This document shows positions 17,949 to 26,244 of a stretch of DNA of 38,135 bases, in pieces; position 1 is the stretch's first letter, and every line of letters starts with the position of its first letter. Both the position numbers and the translations under genes were made by a program. Source of the stretch: Paenibacillus whitsoniae (GTDB lineage: Bacteria > Bacillota > Bacilli > Paenibacillales > NBRC-103111); the NCBI RefSeq assembly GCF_003955665.1, contig NZ_RXHU01000019.1:1-38135 (forward strand), written 5' to 3'. The notes below the pieces were generated by a model. It saw only the letters and a program-made list of their open reading frames with translations, was not told the origin of the DNA and did not search any database.

Positions 17949-19610
17949 CTATTTAACCTCGTAAATGTCGTTGACGGTAATCGCTTTATCTTTATTTGTT
18001 TTGTACCAATTCTGGAACCATTCGTCCACTTTGGAACCGCCGGCTTTCGTCCAGATGTCTTTGGCGTTCTTGACCGCCTGCTCCGCCGTCATATTCGGTG
18101 TGACAATCGCCTTTACATACTCGTCCGGCGTCCCGATCTTGGAGGCCGCGATTTGGATGTTCGGCACGCTTTGCACGATCATATCCAGATCCTTCGGTGT
18201 GGACGGAACATCAATGAAGTAACCGGATGTCGGACGCTCAGGCGCAATATAAAGTTTGCGGGCTTCCGTTAAAATGCGTTTGATTTCCTTCTCGGCCGGC
18301 TTGCTGTCACTCAGTGTATCGAGGCGGGAATCACATTTTTGCAGCACGCTCGCAGGTGCGGATGAGATCATGCTGTAATCGCCGGCATAGCTGCGTTCTT
18401 TTTTATTTTTGTCGGGGTCAATGGTCTGCGCGCAGCCGTTGGCATCCAGCTTGTAATGCTCGCCTTCAATGCCCCATTTCAAAGCTTTGTACGTGCTTTC
18501 TTTCTCCAAATAATCAATGTATTTGATGACGGAAACCGGGTCTTTCGCCTTCGCGTTCACAGCAGCCGCATTCTGAATCGGCGCGCTGAGCGGCGGGCTA
18601 AACTGGCCATAAGGACTTTTCGGCAGCAGAATCGGCGACAGCTGCGCGTTAGGATCGTTCTTCATCAGCGTTTCCATTTCGATGGTTGAAGGAAGCGGAC
18701 CGACATAAAAGCCAAGCTTGCCGTTCAAGAAATCGCGCTTCGCCTTGTCCCCGTTCGTATCCGCCGCAAAGTCTTTATCGATGACGCCTTCCTGGAACAT
18801 TTTCTTCTTGAACTCCAGACCTGCTTGCTGATTCTCCCACGCGTACTGAATATTGCCGTCCTTCAGCGTGTAATTCGAGAACACCGGTACGCCAAACATG
18901 AAATCAATCACTTTGTTGTTGTACCCGCCGCCCAGAGACAAGCCGTACGTATCGTTCTTCCCGTTGCCGTCCGGATCCTTCTCGGTGAATGCCTTCGCTA
19001 CCGTCATCAGCTCATCTGTCGTTTTCGGCGCTTCCAGTCCGAGCTTCTTCAGCCAGTCCGTCCGCACGAGGTATACCCAGTTCACATCCAGCTTGGCCAA
19101 TACCGCAATATCATACAGCTTGCCGTCCGAACGGGTGCCGTATTTGCGGAGCAGCGGATATTTCTGCAGCAGTGCCTTGTACTCCACACTGTATTTGTCA
19201 ATCAGATCATCCAGCGGCAGCAGCTGCTTGGACTCATACCACGTGCTTCTGTTCTTGCCGTCGTAATCTTGAATGAGATCCGGAGCTTCGCCCGAGGCAA
19301 ACATCACATTGAGCTTATCCTCCGGCTTCGTCCGCGGAATGGGAACGAATGTCACGTCGACAGGGCCGTTCTTGTTGATGTAATCTGTCCAACGGTTTTT
19401 GTCGAGCGTGCCTTCCTCCGGCACCATGTTGCCGCGATCATAAATGGTCGTTGATATTTTGCCGCGTTTCTCGGGCGCTGCCGTGCCCTGAACCTTCGTG
19501 TCTCCGGAAGCAGCAGGGGCGCCACCTTCTTCTTTGCCGCAGGCTGCAAGCAAGCTGACACCGGCAAGCGCAACAGCCAGTACGGAAAGGGTGATCAGTT
19601 TTCTTTTCAT
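17949..19610 (-). CDS. ABC transporter substrate-binding lipoprotein (LplA-like)
   Basis: A 553-residue lipoprotein with AAGGAGG before the ATG. The lipobox is LAAC with Cys24, followed by a Gly/Ala/Pro-rich linker. The calcium-loop-like stretch DPDGNGKNDTYGLS and the late KAGGSKVDEWFQNWY are typical of LplA-type binding proteins. It captures an oligosaccharide outside the membrane and passes it to the two permeases of this locus. It has its own upstream dyads (B1 and B2), a possible CcpA site, and its own terminator. This arrangement fits the need for many more copies of the binding protein than of the permeases. Confidence 0.92.
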   Translation of the reverse strand: MKRKLITLSVLAVALAGVSLLAACGKEEGGAPAASGDTKVQGTAAPEKRGKISTTIYDRGNMVPEEGTLDKNRWTDYINKNGPVDVTFVPIPRTKPEDKLNVMFASGEAPDLIQDYDGKNRSTWYESKQLLPLDDLIDKYSVEYKALLQKYPLLRKYGTRSDGKLYDIAVLAKLDVNWVYLVRTDWLKKLGLEAPKTTDELMTVAKAFTEKDPDGNGKNDTYGLSLGGGYNNKVIDFMFGVPVFSNYTLKDGNIQYAWENQQAGLEFKKKMFQEGVIDKDFAADTNGDKAKRDFLNGKLGFYVGPLPSTIEMETLMKNDPNAQLSPILLPKSPYGQFSPPLSAPIQNAAAVNAKAKDPVSVIKYIDYLEKESTYKALKWGIEGEHYKLDANGCAQTIDPDKNKKERSYAGDYSMISSAPASVLQKCDSRLDTLSDSKPAEKEIKRILTEARKLYIAPERPTSGYFIDVPSTPKDLDMIVQSVPNIQIAASKIGTPDEYVKAIVTPNMTAEQAVKNAKDIWTKAGGSKVDEWFQNWYKTNKDKAITVNDIYEVK

Positions 19611-19705
19611 CGTTTTGACCTCCTTATGGATAGACGACCTTGATGGTCAGCGCAGGACCGACCGGTTCGCTTGCCCCTACTGTAGCCCCTTGCTCCAAGG
19701 CTTCA

Positions 19706-19729
19706 CAATATACAAGAATCGTTGTATAG
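19706..19729 (-). promoter_or_regulatory. Dyad site B1 upstream of the binding-protein gene
   Basis: On the minus strand TATAC-AACGATTCTT-GTATATTG, with perfect TATAC/GTATA arms. It shares GATTCTTGT-x-TATTG with site C. It lies about 96 bases before the binding-protein start and overlaps a candidate cre. Confidence 0.5.
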
Positions 19730-19737
19730 CGCTTTCA
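19724..19737 (-). promoter_or_regulatory. Candidate CcpA cre site
   Basis: On the minus strand TGAAAGCGCTATAC fits the cre pattern TGWAARCGYTWNCW except at the last two positions. It overlaps dyad B1, so carbon catabolite repression could act on the same promoter as the local activator. Confidence 0.35.
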
Positions 19738-19740
19738 TGG

Positions 19741-19765
19741 GGAATATACGATTTTCGGGGATATG
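19741..19765 (-). promoter_or_regulatory. Dyad-like site B2
   Basis: On the minus strand CATATCCCCGA ... TCGTATATTCC, which agrees with site C at 17 of 25 positions. It lies between the permease stop and B1 and may be a second operator for the binding-protein promoter. Confidence 0.35.
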
Positions 19766-19777
19766 CGCTTTTCTGCG

Positions 19778-20650
19778 TTACCCCTTGACCGAACCGATCA
19801 TGACGCCCTTCACAAAGTGCTTCTGCACGAAGGGATAGACAAGCAGCATCGGCAAAATCATCACAATGATCCCGGACGACTTGATCGATTCCGGCGTAAT
19901 TTGAATCGACTCTTCCGGCCTGAGAAACTGGTCGACCTGCAGCATGCTGTTCATAATCATCTGCTGTACGATGACCGTGAGGTTTTGCTTATCCGGCGAA
20001 TTCATATAGATGAGGACATTCTGGAACATGTTCCAATAACCGACGGCGTAGAACAAAATCAACGTGGCGAGCGCCGGCAGCGCCAGCGGCATATAAATTC
20101 GCGCAATCAGAAGCCATTCGCCGGCCCCGTCCATGCGGGCCGCCTCATCCAGCTCGGCGGGAATGTTCTCAAAAAACGTTTTCAGGACAAGCGTATTATA
20201 CACGGAGATGAGGCCAGGCAGCCATAAGGACCAGTAAGTGTTCACCATGCCTAACGTTTTGACCAGCAAATAATTGGGAATCAGCCCCGCGCTGAACAGC
20301 ATCGTGAATATGAGCAGTAAGGTGTACAATTTACGCCCGACAAAATAACGCTTCGACAGCGGGTAGGCCGCCAGCACCGTAAAGGCGATGCTGAGCAGCG
20401 TTCCGATGATCGTAATGACCAGGGAGTTGCGGAACGCCGGCAGTATGCGCGTGCCTTTGAACAGCAGCTTATACGACTCGATGTTCCACCCCACCGGCCA
20501 AAGCGAGACATGGCCCGACAGCACCGCGGGCTGATCGCTGAACGACAGCGCCAAGAGGTGAATCATCGGCAGCAGGCAGCTGATCCCGACGACGCTTAAC
20601 AGCACATAGTTGAACACGTAAAACAATTTCTCTCCAGGTGAAGCTCTCAT
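19778..20650 (-). CDS. Carbohydrate ABC transporter permease (LplC/YtcP type)
   Basis: A permease of 290 residues. The frame is open further upstream, but the ATG at 20650 has GGAGGATTCCC directly before it and yields the standard N-terminus MRASPGEKLFYVFNYVLLS. The EAA loop is EAARMDGAGEWLLIARIYMP, and the C-terminus FVQKHFVKGVMIGSVKG is diagnostic for this type. It is the first gene of the second polysaccharide locus, preceded by dyad A. No clear terminator follows it, so some transcripts may run into the binding-protein gene. Confidence 0.92.
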   Translation of the reverse strand: MRASPGEKLFYVFNYVLLSVVGISCLLPMIHLLALSFSDQPAVLSGHVSLWPVGWNIESYKLLFKGTRILPAFRNSLVITIIGTLLSIAFTVLAAYPLSKRYFVGRKLYTLLLIFTMLFSAGLIPNYLLVKTLGMVNTYWSLWLPGLISVYNTLVLKTFFENIPAELDEAARMDGAGEWLLIARIYMPLALPALATLILFYAVGYWNMFQNVLIYMNSPDKQNLTVIVQQMIMNSMLQVDQFLRPEESIQITPESIKSSGIIVMILPMLLVYPFVQKHFVKGVMIGSVKG

Positions 20651-20706
20651 GGGAATCCTCCATCCACTATAGGTATATCCCCAATGTAAAAGGTAGGTGC
20701 GGCGGC

Positions 20707-20731
20707 GGCAATACACATGATTCGGGTATAT
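20707..20731 (-). promoter_or_regulatory. Dyad site A upstream of the LplC-type permease
   Basis: On the minus strand ATATACC-CGAATCA-TGTGTATTGC, 57 bases before the permease start. It matches site C at 21 of 24 positions. It is followed by the same GCCGCCGC-type flank as site C, which hints at a duplicated promoter segment. Confidence 0.55.
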
Positions 20732-20773
20732 GATCGGGGACGTGAATCCGACTGCAACCCCTCCGTTCATCTT

Positions 20774-20900
20774 GCGGAACGAGGCGCCGCTATTTCACTG
20801 ATTTTCGCGGATTTCAGTAAGCAGCGGAACGAGGAGGCCTTAATCTGGCCTAGGGCCTGCCATATCGCTCAAAATGAGGCAAATAAGGCCCTCTCGATCC
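20774..20900. repeat. Intergenic GCGGAACGAGG repeat with inverted arms
   Basis: GCGGAACGAGG occurs at 20774-20784 and again at 20824-20834, a 50-base period. AGGCCTTA (20835-20842) faces TAAGGCCC (20884-20891), and ACTGA faces TCAGT within the first unit. From memory this resembles interspersed intergenic repeats of Paenibacillus genomes (AGCGGAAC...GGCCTTATT). No gene is seen between 20651 and 21068. Confidence 0.5.
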
Positions 20901-20976
20901 CTTTGCAGCACGCAAATAGTGTCATGACGTTCCTCAATGTAAATTGCGCCAGGCAGGTCACGCTGCTAACGAAAAT

Positions 20977-21004
20977 AAGGATGGTCATAGGTCTGACCAT
21001 CCTT
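20977..21004 (-). terminator. Terminator of lipM
   Basis: A perfect 11-base stem, AAGGATGGTCA (20977-20987) with TGACCATCCTT (20994-21004). On the minus strand it is followed by ATTTTCG. It lies 64 bases past the lipM stop. Confidence 0.7.
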
Positions 21005-21068
21005 GGATTTTGGATCGTATCGTTGGCAGCTTCTTCTCTCCGCTGCGCCTACACAGCAGCCGAACGTC

Positions 21069-21908
21069 CTACCGCCGCAAATTCCACTCCGCCGTCCCGT
21101 ACTTCTCGCGGACGAGCTGCTCCGTCAGCTCCACCTCGTACGGCGTGAGCGGCGCCTCCTCCAGCTCGACGCCAAGGCCGGCGGCGATTTCCCGGCGGAA
21201 CGCGTCCTCGACGTCCCGCAGCGTCACTTCCGGCTTCGCCTGCGAGCGCAGCAGGTCGTTGATCGCGACCGCTTTTTTCACGAAGCTCGCTTTCATCCGC
21301 TCCGCTACCTTCTCGTTCGCGAAGCGGAGCAGCCGAAACAGCTGGTCGGTGTCCATGTCCAGCAGAATCGAGCCGTGCTGCAGCACGACGCCTTTCTGCC
21401 GAACCTGCGCGCTGCCGGCGACTTTGCGCCCCTCCACGACGAGCTCGTACCACGAAGGAGAATCGAAGCAGGCCGCCGAACCGGCCGATGCATATTTCTC
21501 CTTCTCTTCCTCGCTCGCCAGCTGCACCATTTCCGCTTGCAGGCCCAGCTCTCGGAAGCCTCGCAGCAGCCCTTCGCTGAGCACCCGGTACGCCTCCGTC
21601 ACCTGACGCGGAATGCCCGGGTAATCCTCCGCCACGATGATGCTGTACGTGAGCTCCTTATCGTGCAGCACCGCACGTCCGCCAGTCGGACGGCGAACGA
21701 AGCCGATGCCTTCGCCGGCGACCGCTTCCTGGTCGACTTCGGCGGCCTTTTGGAAATAACCGATTGACAATGTCGGCGGATTCCACCCATAGAAGCGCAC
21801 CGTCGGCGGAGCGAGCCCTTCGCTGTGCGCCGTCAGCATCGCTTCGTCTAAAGCCATATTTTCAGCAGGAGACCGATCTCCCGTGTGAATGAATCTCCAT
21901 TTGTTCAT
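21069..21908 (-). CDS. lipM: Octanoyl-[acyl-carrier] transferase, lipoate biosynthesis
   Basis: A 279-residue BPL/LplA-fold protein, the length of Bacillus subtilis LipM (YqhM). It transfers octanoate from acyl carrier protein to GcvH, the first step of lipoate assembly. The motif RRPTGGRAVLHDKELTYS (72-89), the nucleophile Cys147 in AACFDSPSWYE, and Lys162 in VVEGRKVAGSAQ are all present; the Cys separates LipM from lipoate ligases. It starts at ATG after GATGAGG. The gene is divergent from yqhH. In B. subtilis, yqhM and yqhH flank the gcvT-gcvPA-gcvPB genes, which are absent here. Confidence 0.92.
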   Translation of the reverse strand: MNKWRFIHTGDRSPAENMALDEAMLTAHSEGLAPPTVRFYGWNPPTLSIGYFQKAAEVDQEAVAGEGIGFVRRPTGGRAVLHDKELTYSIIVAEDYPGIPRQVTEAYRVLSEGLLRGFRELGLQAEMVQLASEEEKEKYASAGSAACFDSPSWYELVVEGRKVAGSAQVRQKGVVLQHGSILLDMDTDQLFRLLRFANEKVAERMKASFVKKAVAINDLLRSQAKPEVTLRDVEDAFRREIAAGLGVELEEAPLTPYEVELTEQLVREKYGTAEWNLRR

Positions 21909-22065
21909 CGAACCTCATCTTCCTTCCCTTCCATCCTATCATCATCCCTTATCATAGCACACAACGCCCCGGGACCGGAAAACTCTTACATGGCAAAGTT
22001 ATGAAAGGCCGGCGAATGGACATACTAACACGTATTCGACAAAAATCGTTTAGGAGGGCACACCC

Positions 22066-23856
22066 ATGCGTCACATCCAACCTCAAGAGAACATTCGCCC
22101 CATCCATAAACAGTTGGACATGCATGTTGACCGGGACTGGTTTACGGAGCTGGATAACCGCGAGCGGAGCGGAGGCCCCTGGGACGATTGGACTTTGTAT
22201 CAGCTTGCCTACGAATCGGAAGAGTCGGGCCTGATCTCATCTTTTGACGATATGCTGTGCCTCGGGCAGATTGGACAGCTCGAACCGATGCCCCATCAGA
22301 TCGAAACCGCAAGACGCGTGCTCAGCGAGATGAAGGGCCGGGCAATTCTGGCCGATGAAGTCGGGCTCGGGAAAACGATTGAAGCCGGTTTGATTTTAAA
22401 AGAATACATGATCCGTGGTCTCGTCCGCAAAACGCTCATTCTCGTTCCCGCTTCGCTGGTCCTGCAGTGGGTGCGCGAGCTCAATACCAAATTCGGCATT
22501 CCCGCCGTTGCGCAAAAGAAAGCCTATATGTGGGAGCAGAACGATATTGTCGTCGCTTCGATGGATACCGCCAAGCGCGATCCGCATCGGGAAATTGTAA
22601 TGAACCAAGAATACGACATGCTGATTATTGACGAGGCCCATAAGCTGAAAAACAAAAAGACCTCCAACTACGTCTTCGTCAACGAGCTGCGCAAAAAATA
22701 CTGCCTGCTTTTGACCGCAACGCCGGTCCAGAACGATATGAAAGAGCTGTACAACCTCATCACGCTGCTTAAGCCGGGACAACTCGGGGGGCAGCACAAT
22801 TTCAAGAACAATTTCGTGGTCGGTAAAAGAACGCCGAAAAACGAGCAGCAGCTCCAGCAGGAGCTGTCCAAGGTTATGATCCGCAACCGGCGTGGAGACG
22901 GCGGCGTGCATTATACGAAGCGTGTGGTGAAAAACATCCCCATCACACTTTCGCCTGACGAGCAAGCGCTCTACGATGGCGTCACGAATTTTGTACGTAC
23001 CCGTTATACCGAAAGCGCAGGCGATTTGAACAGCATGCTCTCGCTGATTACCCTGCAGCGGGAAGTTTGCAGCTCGCGCGACGCCGTTTTTATTACACTG
23101 GTCAATTTATTTAAGAAGACGGCGGAGGACTCCCCGGTCCGCGCCAAAATCTGGGAGCTCGTCGAGCTGATCCGCAGCATCAAGGCCAACTCCAAAGCGG
23201 AAACAGCGATGAAGCTCATTGAGGAAATCAATGATAAGGTCATTATTTTCACGGAGTACCGGGCTTCGCAGGAGTATCTGCTTAACTATCTCAAAGAGCA
23301 TAAAATCACTGCTGTTCCCTATCGCGGCGGCATGAATCGCGGCAAGAAAGACTGGATGATGGACCTGTTCCGCAACCGGGTACAGGTGCTGGTCGCCACC
23401 GAGGCCGGAGGCGAGGGCATTAACCTGCAATTTTGCCACAACATGATCAACTTCGATCTGCCGTGGAACCCGATGCGCGTTGAGCAGCGAATCGGTCGGG
23501 TGCATCGGCTCGGGCAGACGCACGACGTGAACATTTACAATCTGTCCACGACAGGCACGATTGAGGAACACATCCTTTCCTTGCTGCACGAAAAAATCAA
23601 TATGTTCGAGCTGGTGATCGGGCAGTTGGACACGATTTTGGAGAAAATCGAGAAAAAAGGCTCTATCGAGTCCTCCCTCTTCCGGATGGCGATGGAAGCG
23701 CGCTCGCGGGAGGAGCTGCGCCGCAAAATCGACGAGCTCGGCCATTCGTTCACCGAAGCCCGCGAGGAAGTGCAGATGAATACGGAGCCCCGCCCCGCCT
23801 ATCAGGCCATTCTTGACCGGGTCAGCGGCGCTGGACATGCGGAGGTGCAGCCATGA
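22066..23856 (+). CDS. yqhH: SNF2-family helicase/ATPase (YqhH-like)
   Basis: A 596-residue SNF2/RapA-type DNA translocase with AGGAGGG before the ATG. Visible motifs are DEVGLGKT at 97-104 (motif I), LVPASLVLQW (Ia), DEAH at 189-192 (II), LLLTATP at 214-220 (III), ATEAGGEGINLQ (V), and QRIGRVHRLGQ (VI). So both RecA lobes and the ATPase site are intact. Its role is not defined; RapA-like remodelling of RNA polymerase or nucleoprotein is possible. It overlaps the next gene by four bases (ATGA), so it is translationally coupled to yqhG, as in Bacillus. Confidence 0.9.
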   Translation: MRHIQPQENIRPIHKQLDMHVDRDWFTELDNRERSGGPWDDWTLYQLAYESEESGLISSFDDMLCLGQIGQLEPMPHQIETARRVLSEMKGRAILADEVGLGKTIEAGLILKEYMIRGLVRKTLILVPASLVLQWVRELNTKFGIPAVAQKKAYMWEQNDIVVASMDTAKRDPHREIVMNQEYDMLIIDEAHKLKNKKTSNYVFVNELRKKYCLLLTATPVQNDMKELYNLITLLKPGQLGGQHNFKNNFVVGKRTPKNEQQLQQELSKVMIRNRRGDGGVHYTKRVVKNIPITLSPDEQALYDGVTNFVRTRYTESAGDLNSMLSLITLQREVCSSRDAVFITLVNLFKKTAEDSPVRAKIWELVELIRSIKANSKAETAMKLIEEINDKVIIFTEYRASQEYLLNYLKEHKITAVPYRGGMNRGKKDWMMDLFRNRVQVLVATEAGGEGINLQFCHNMINFDLPWNPMRVEQRIGRVHRLGQTHDVNIYNLSTTGTIEEHILSLLHEKINMFELVIGQLDTILEKIEKKGSIESSLFRMAMEARSREELRRKIDELGHSFTEAREEVQMNTEPRPAYQAILDRVSGAGHAEVQP

Positions 23857-24878
23857 TGAACAAGCGCAACGTGCATTCGTTTGTGATGCGCTTTCTGGAA
23901 GCGTATAACTGTACGATTCTGGAGAAATCGCCGGCTTCCGTCACGGTGAAGCTGTCGCCCGAAGCGGACCGCGAGATGACGGGTCGCCCTTATTATTGGA
24001 GCTTCGTCGAACGGACCGGCGCGGCGCCGGAGACGATGACGTATAAGTTCGTTTTCGACGTGGAAGCGATGAAGCAGGAAACGAAGCCGAAAGTTGCTGC
24101 GAAAGCGCCCCTGCCTCCGGGAAGCAGCCCTGGCCCCGGCCTTGCTCCTGGTCCCGGCGCCGCCGCTGGCGCGTCTGACGGGCAGCCCGAGGCAGTCGGC
24201 CAGAGCGGCGACAGCATTCTCGGCCGCTACTTCGGCTTCGTGCCGACGCAGATCGCGGCGCGGGTGCCGCAGGAAGACGTGACGTTCGGCAGCCGCCGGC
24301 TCGAGCAGTTGTTCGGCATCGTGCGGGAGAAGGGCCGATTCATCCATTTGTTTGAGGAGCCGTTCCCGATGGGGGCGACGACACACGGTCCCCTCGTGTT
24401 TGACACGTGGTTCTGTGTCAACTACAAGGTGGAGCTGGCGTGCGACACGAAGCGCACGGAGATTCACTCGCTTGGGATTCAGCTGAGCAGCGGCGAAATC
24501 CGGGAGCATTTTCACAAGCAAATGCTAACGAAGAGCCTATCGCCGAAGCTGCCGGTCGGCAGTCATATTTTGCCCAGTACGATCACACTGCCGAAGGCGA
24601 CCAATCTGCTGGAAATGACGCTCGAGCGCAAAATCAGCGCCTACGATCACAGCTGGGCCGATGAGGCGAACCGGCAGCATCGCAGCGAAATCGACCGCGT
24701 CGAGTCGTATTACAACAGCCTGCTGCTCAGCGCTGAGCCGAAAGAGCGGGATGAGATTGAGCAGCAATGCCGCAACCGGCTGCAGGAAATCGATTGGCAG
24801 TATAAGCCGCGCATTGTCGTTTCCGTCATTAACGGCGGTTTGTTCCATTTAATTGCTTCCCGATTTCCCAGAAAATGA
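23853..24878 (+). CDS. yqhG: YqhG-family protein with a Pro/Gly/Ala-rich insertion
   Basis: A 341-residue cytoplasmic protein of unknown function. The N-terminus (VHSFVMRFLEAYNCTILEKS, then GRPYYWSFVERTGA) and the middle (RRLEQLFGIVREKGRFIHLF) match YqhG of B. subtilis, which has roughly 260 residues. The extra length lies mainly in a low-complexity linker at about residues 86-125 (PLPPGSSPGPGLAPGPG and following). The C-terminal half contains a possible coiled coil (ADEANRQHRSEIDRVESYYN). GGAGG lies 7 bases before the ATG. It forms an operon with yqhH and may act with that ATPase. Confidence 0.8.
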   Translation: MMNKRNVHSFVMRFLEAYNCTILEKSPASVTVKLSPEADREMTGRPYYWSFVERTGAAPETMTYKFVFDVEAMKQETKPKVAAKAPLPPGSSPGPGLAPGPGAAAGASDGQPEAVGQSGDSILGRYFGFVPTQIAARVPQEDVTFGSRRLEQLFGIVREKGRFIHLFEEPFPMGATTHGPLVFDTWFCVNYKVELACDTKRTEIHSLGIQLSSGEIREHFHKQMLTKSLSPKLPVGSHILPSTITLPKATNLLEMTLERKISAYDHSWADEANRQHRSEIDRVESYYNSLLLSAEPKERDEIEQQCRNRLQEIDWQYKPRIVVSVINGGLFHLIASRFPRK

Positions 24879-24992
24879 CGCGAGTCGCTAAAACATTGCA
24901 AGGAAGGCGTGCCAGGTTGCAACAATCTTTTTATCGCCTATCTTTTACAATAGAGTTATAGAATACTAGATTCGCCGTCAGGAGGAATTCTT

Positions 24993-25916
24993 ATGAAGCT
25001 GTCCACGGCATTCGCAGCAGCCTGCCTCCTTATCTGCAGCCTGGGCGTCATGCCTCTGCACTCTTCGGCAGGCGATTCCGTCAAGCAGCCGGAAATAGCC
25101 CAGGAACAGCCTGCGTCGGGCAAGCTGTCCGCGCGCACAAGCGCAGCCCCACTCGCAGATACAATTCGCCAATGGCAGTCCGTACTAGCCGAAGAGCTTG
25201 ACAATGCCAGTTGGAAAACCGCTACCTGGCAGAGCTATCCGCTCGGACCCGGGACGCATGGCTGGGTGGTCATCCTTTCCGATCAAGGTTCGGAAGTTGG
25301 CTATATGATCGTTCATGCCACCGAAGAAGGCGGTTATCGCTTGACGGAATACGGCACAGGCGACCATCCGTTATTTAGTCTGAACACGTTGTATCAATCT
25401 TTGATACAACAGGAACTTATTTCTTCTTCCATTTCTTTTGAAGCGTTTGCGCAAGATCCCGCCGTGATTCAAGATCGGCTGTATACAGGAACGTTGACCT
25501 CCGTCTGGAAGCTAATCTTGGCAGAGCAGACGGTATATGCCGATGCCAAGTCAGGCGAAATTTTGCCGCTAACGAAAGACCCGGAACCTGCAGCGGATGA
25601 ATCTCTGAAGCCCTCGTCGCTGACGCATATCGCTTCGCAGTTGAAGCTGCCGGCCTTTGATCCCTACGACCGCCTGCCTTGGGTCCAAGGCACGCCGCTC
25701 GCAGTTGCTTCGCTCGTGGATCTCCAGCAGGCACTTCAGAAAAACGCTCAGCTTACGTATGTAACGAAGCTGTACGGCGATCAAGTGACGATGCCCCTGG
25801 CGGTCATGGGGTACACGGAGTGGGAAGCCGATCGGACGTATCTGGTGCTTGATCATAACGGCCCTCGGTATATCCCGCTTCCTTCCGCATTGGCGCACGG
25901 GAGCTTATATAACTAG
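24993..25916 (+). CDS. Exported protein of unknown function
   Basis: A 307-residue protein with a perfect AGGAGG before the ATG and a signal peptide (MKLSTAFAAACLLICSLGVM, likely cleaved near HSSAG). The mature part looks like an alpha/beta fold with several YMIVHATEEGGYRLTEYG-type strands. There are no cysteines outside the signal region, so it is not an obvious lipoprotein. I do not recognise a family. It follows yqhG in the same direction after 114 bases and ends at a two-way terminator. The position next to yqhG and yqzE is where Bacillus has yqzG and the comG genes, but I see no likeness to those. Confidence 0.7.
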   Translation: MKLSTAFAAACLLICSLGVMPLHSSAGDSVKQPEIAQEQPASGKLSARTSAAPLADTIRQWQSVLAEELDNASWKTATWQSYPLGPGTHGWVVILSDQGSEVGYMIVHATEEGGYRLTEYGTGDHPLFSLNTLYQSLIQQELISSSISFEAFAQDPAVIQDRLYTGTLTSVWKLILAEQTVYADAKSGEILPLTKDPEPAADESLKPSSLTHIASQLKLPAFDPYDRLPWVQGTPLAVASLVDLQQALQKNAQLTYVTKLYGDQVTMPLAVMGYTEWEADRTYLVLDHNGPRYIPLPSALAHGSLYN

Positions 25917-25918
25917 CA

Positions 25919-25958
25919 CAAAAAAGCCTAAAACCTGATTTAGGTCTTAGGCTTCTTT
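25919..25958. terminator. Two-way terminator between the exported protein gene and yqzE
   Basis: GCCTAA (25926-25931) pairs with TTAGGC (25947-25952), and inside them ACCT (25933-25936) with AGGT (25942-25945). AAAAAA lies to the left and TTCTTT to the right. The stem overlaps the last codons of yqzE. Confidence 0.75.
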
Positions 25959-26152
25959 GGCTTGTTGGGCAGCTTCACACTGCCGAAGAACATCCGTGTC
26001 GCAAACGGAATCATGCCGAACCAACGCGTCTGCCAAGGTTCGCGCTGCTGCTTCAAAGACGCTTTCGCCTGCTGGCGAACTTCTTTCGGTGTATCCATAT
26101 ACGTGACAACCCGTTGGGTTATGTATTTGACAAGCTCATCGCTTTTCGCCAT
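25940..26152 (-). CDS. yqzE: YqzE-family small protein
   Basis: A protein of about 70 residues. I prefer the ATG at 26152 (AGGTGG five bases upstream) over the GTG three codons earlier. The segments VKYITQRVVTYMDTPKE and WQTRWFGMIPFATRMFFG match the YqzE family known beside the comG operon in Bacillus. The N-terminal half is basic and helical and the C-terminal half is amphipathic or membrane-associated. The function is unknown. Here it has no comG genes within the window. Confidence 0.75.
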   Translation of the reverse strand: MAKSDELVKYITQRVVTYMDTPKEVRQQAKASLKQQREPWQTRWFGMIPFATRMFFGSVKLPNKPKKPKT

Positions 26153-26244
26153 GCTTTCCACCTGCCTTACCGCCTAGTATACCCATTGCCGCAAGCGCCT
26201 AAACGCCGCAAGCGCGAGGCAGGTGGAGCCAGCCAGCGATCAAA

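Noticed and set aside
23107..23838. A 243-codon minus-strand frame in yqhH
   Set aside because: Antisense shadow; SNF2 motifs on the plus strand are complete.
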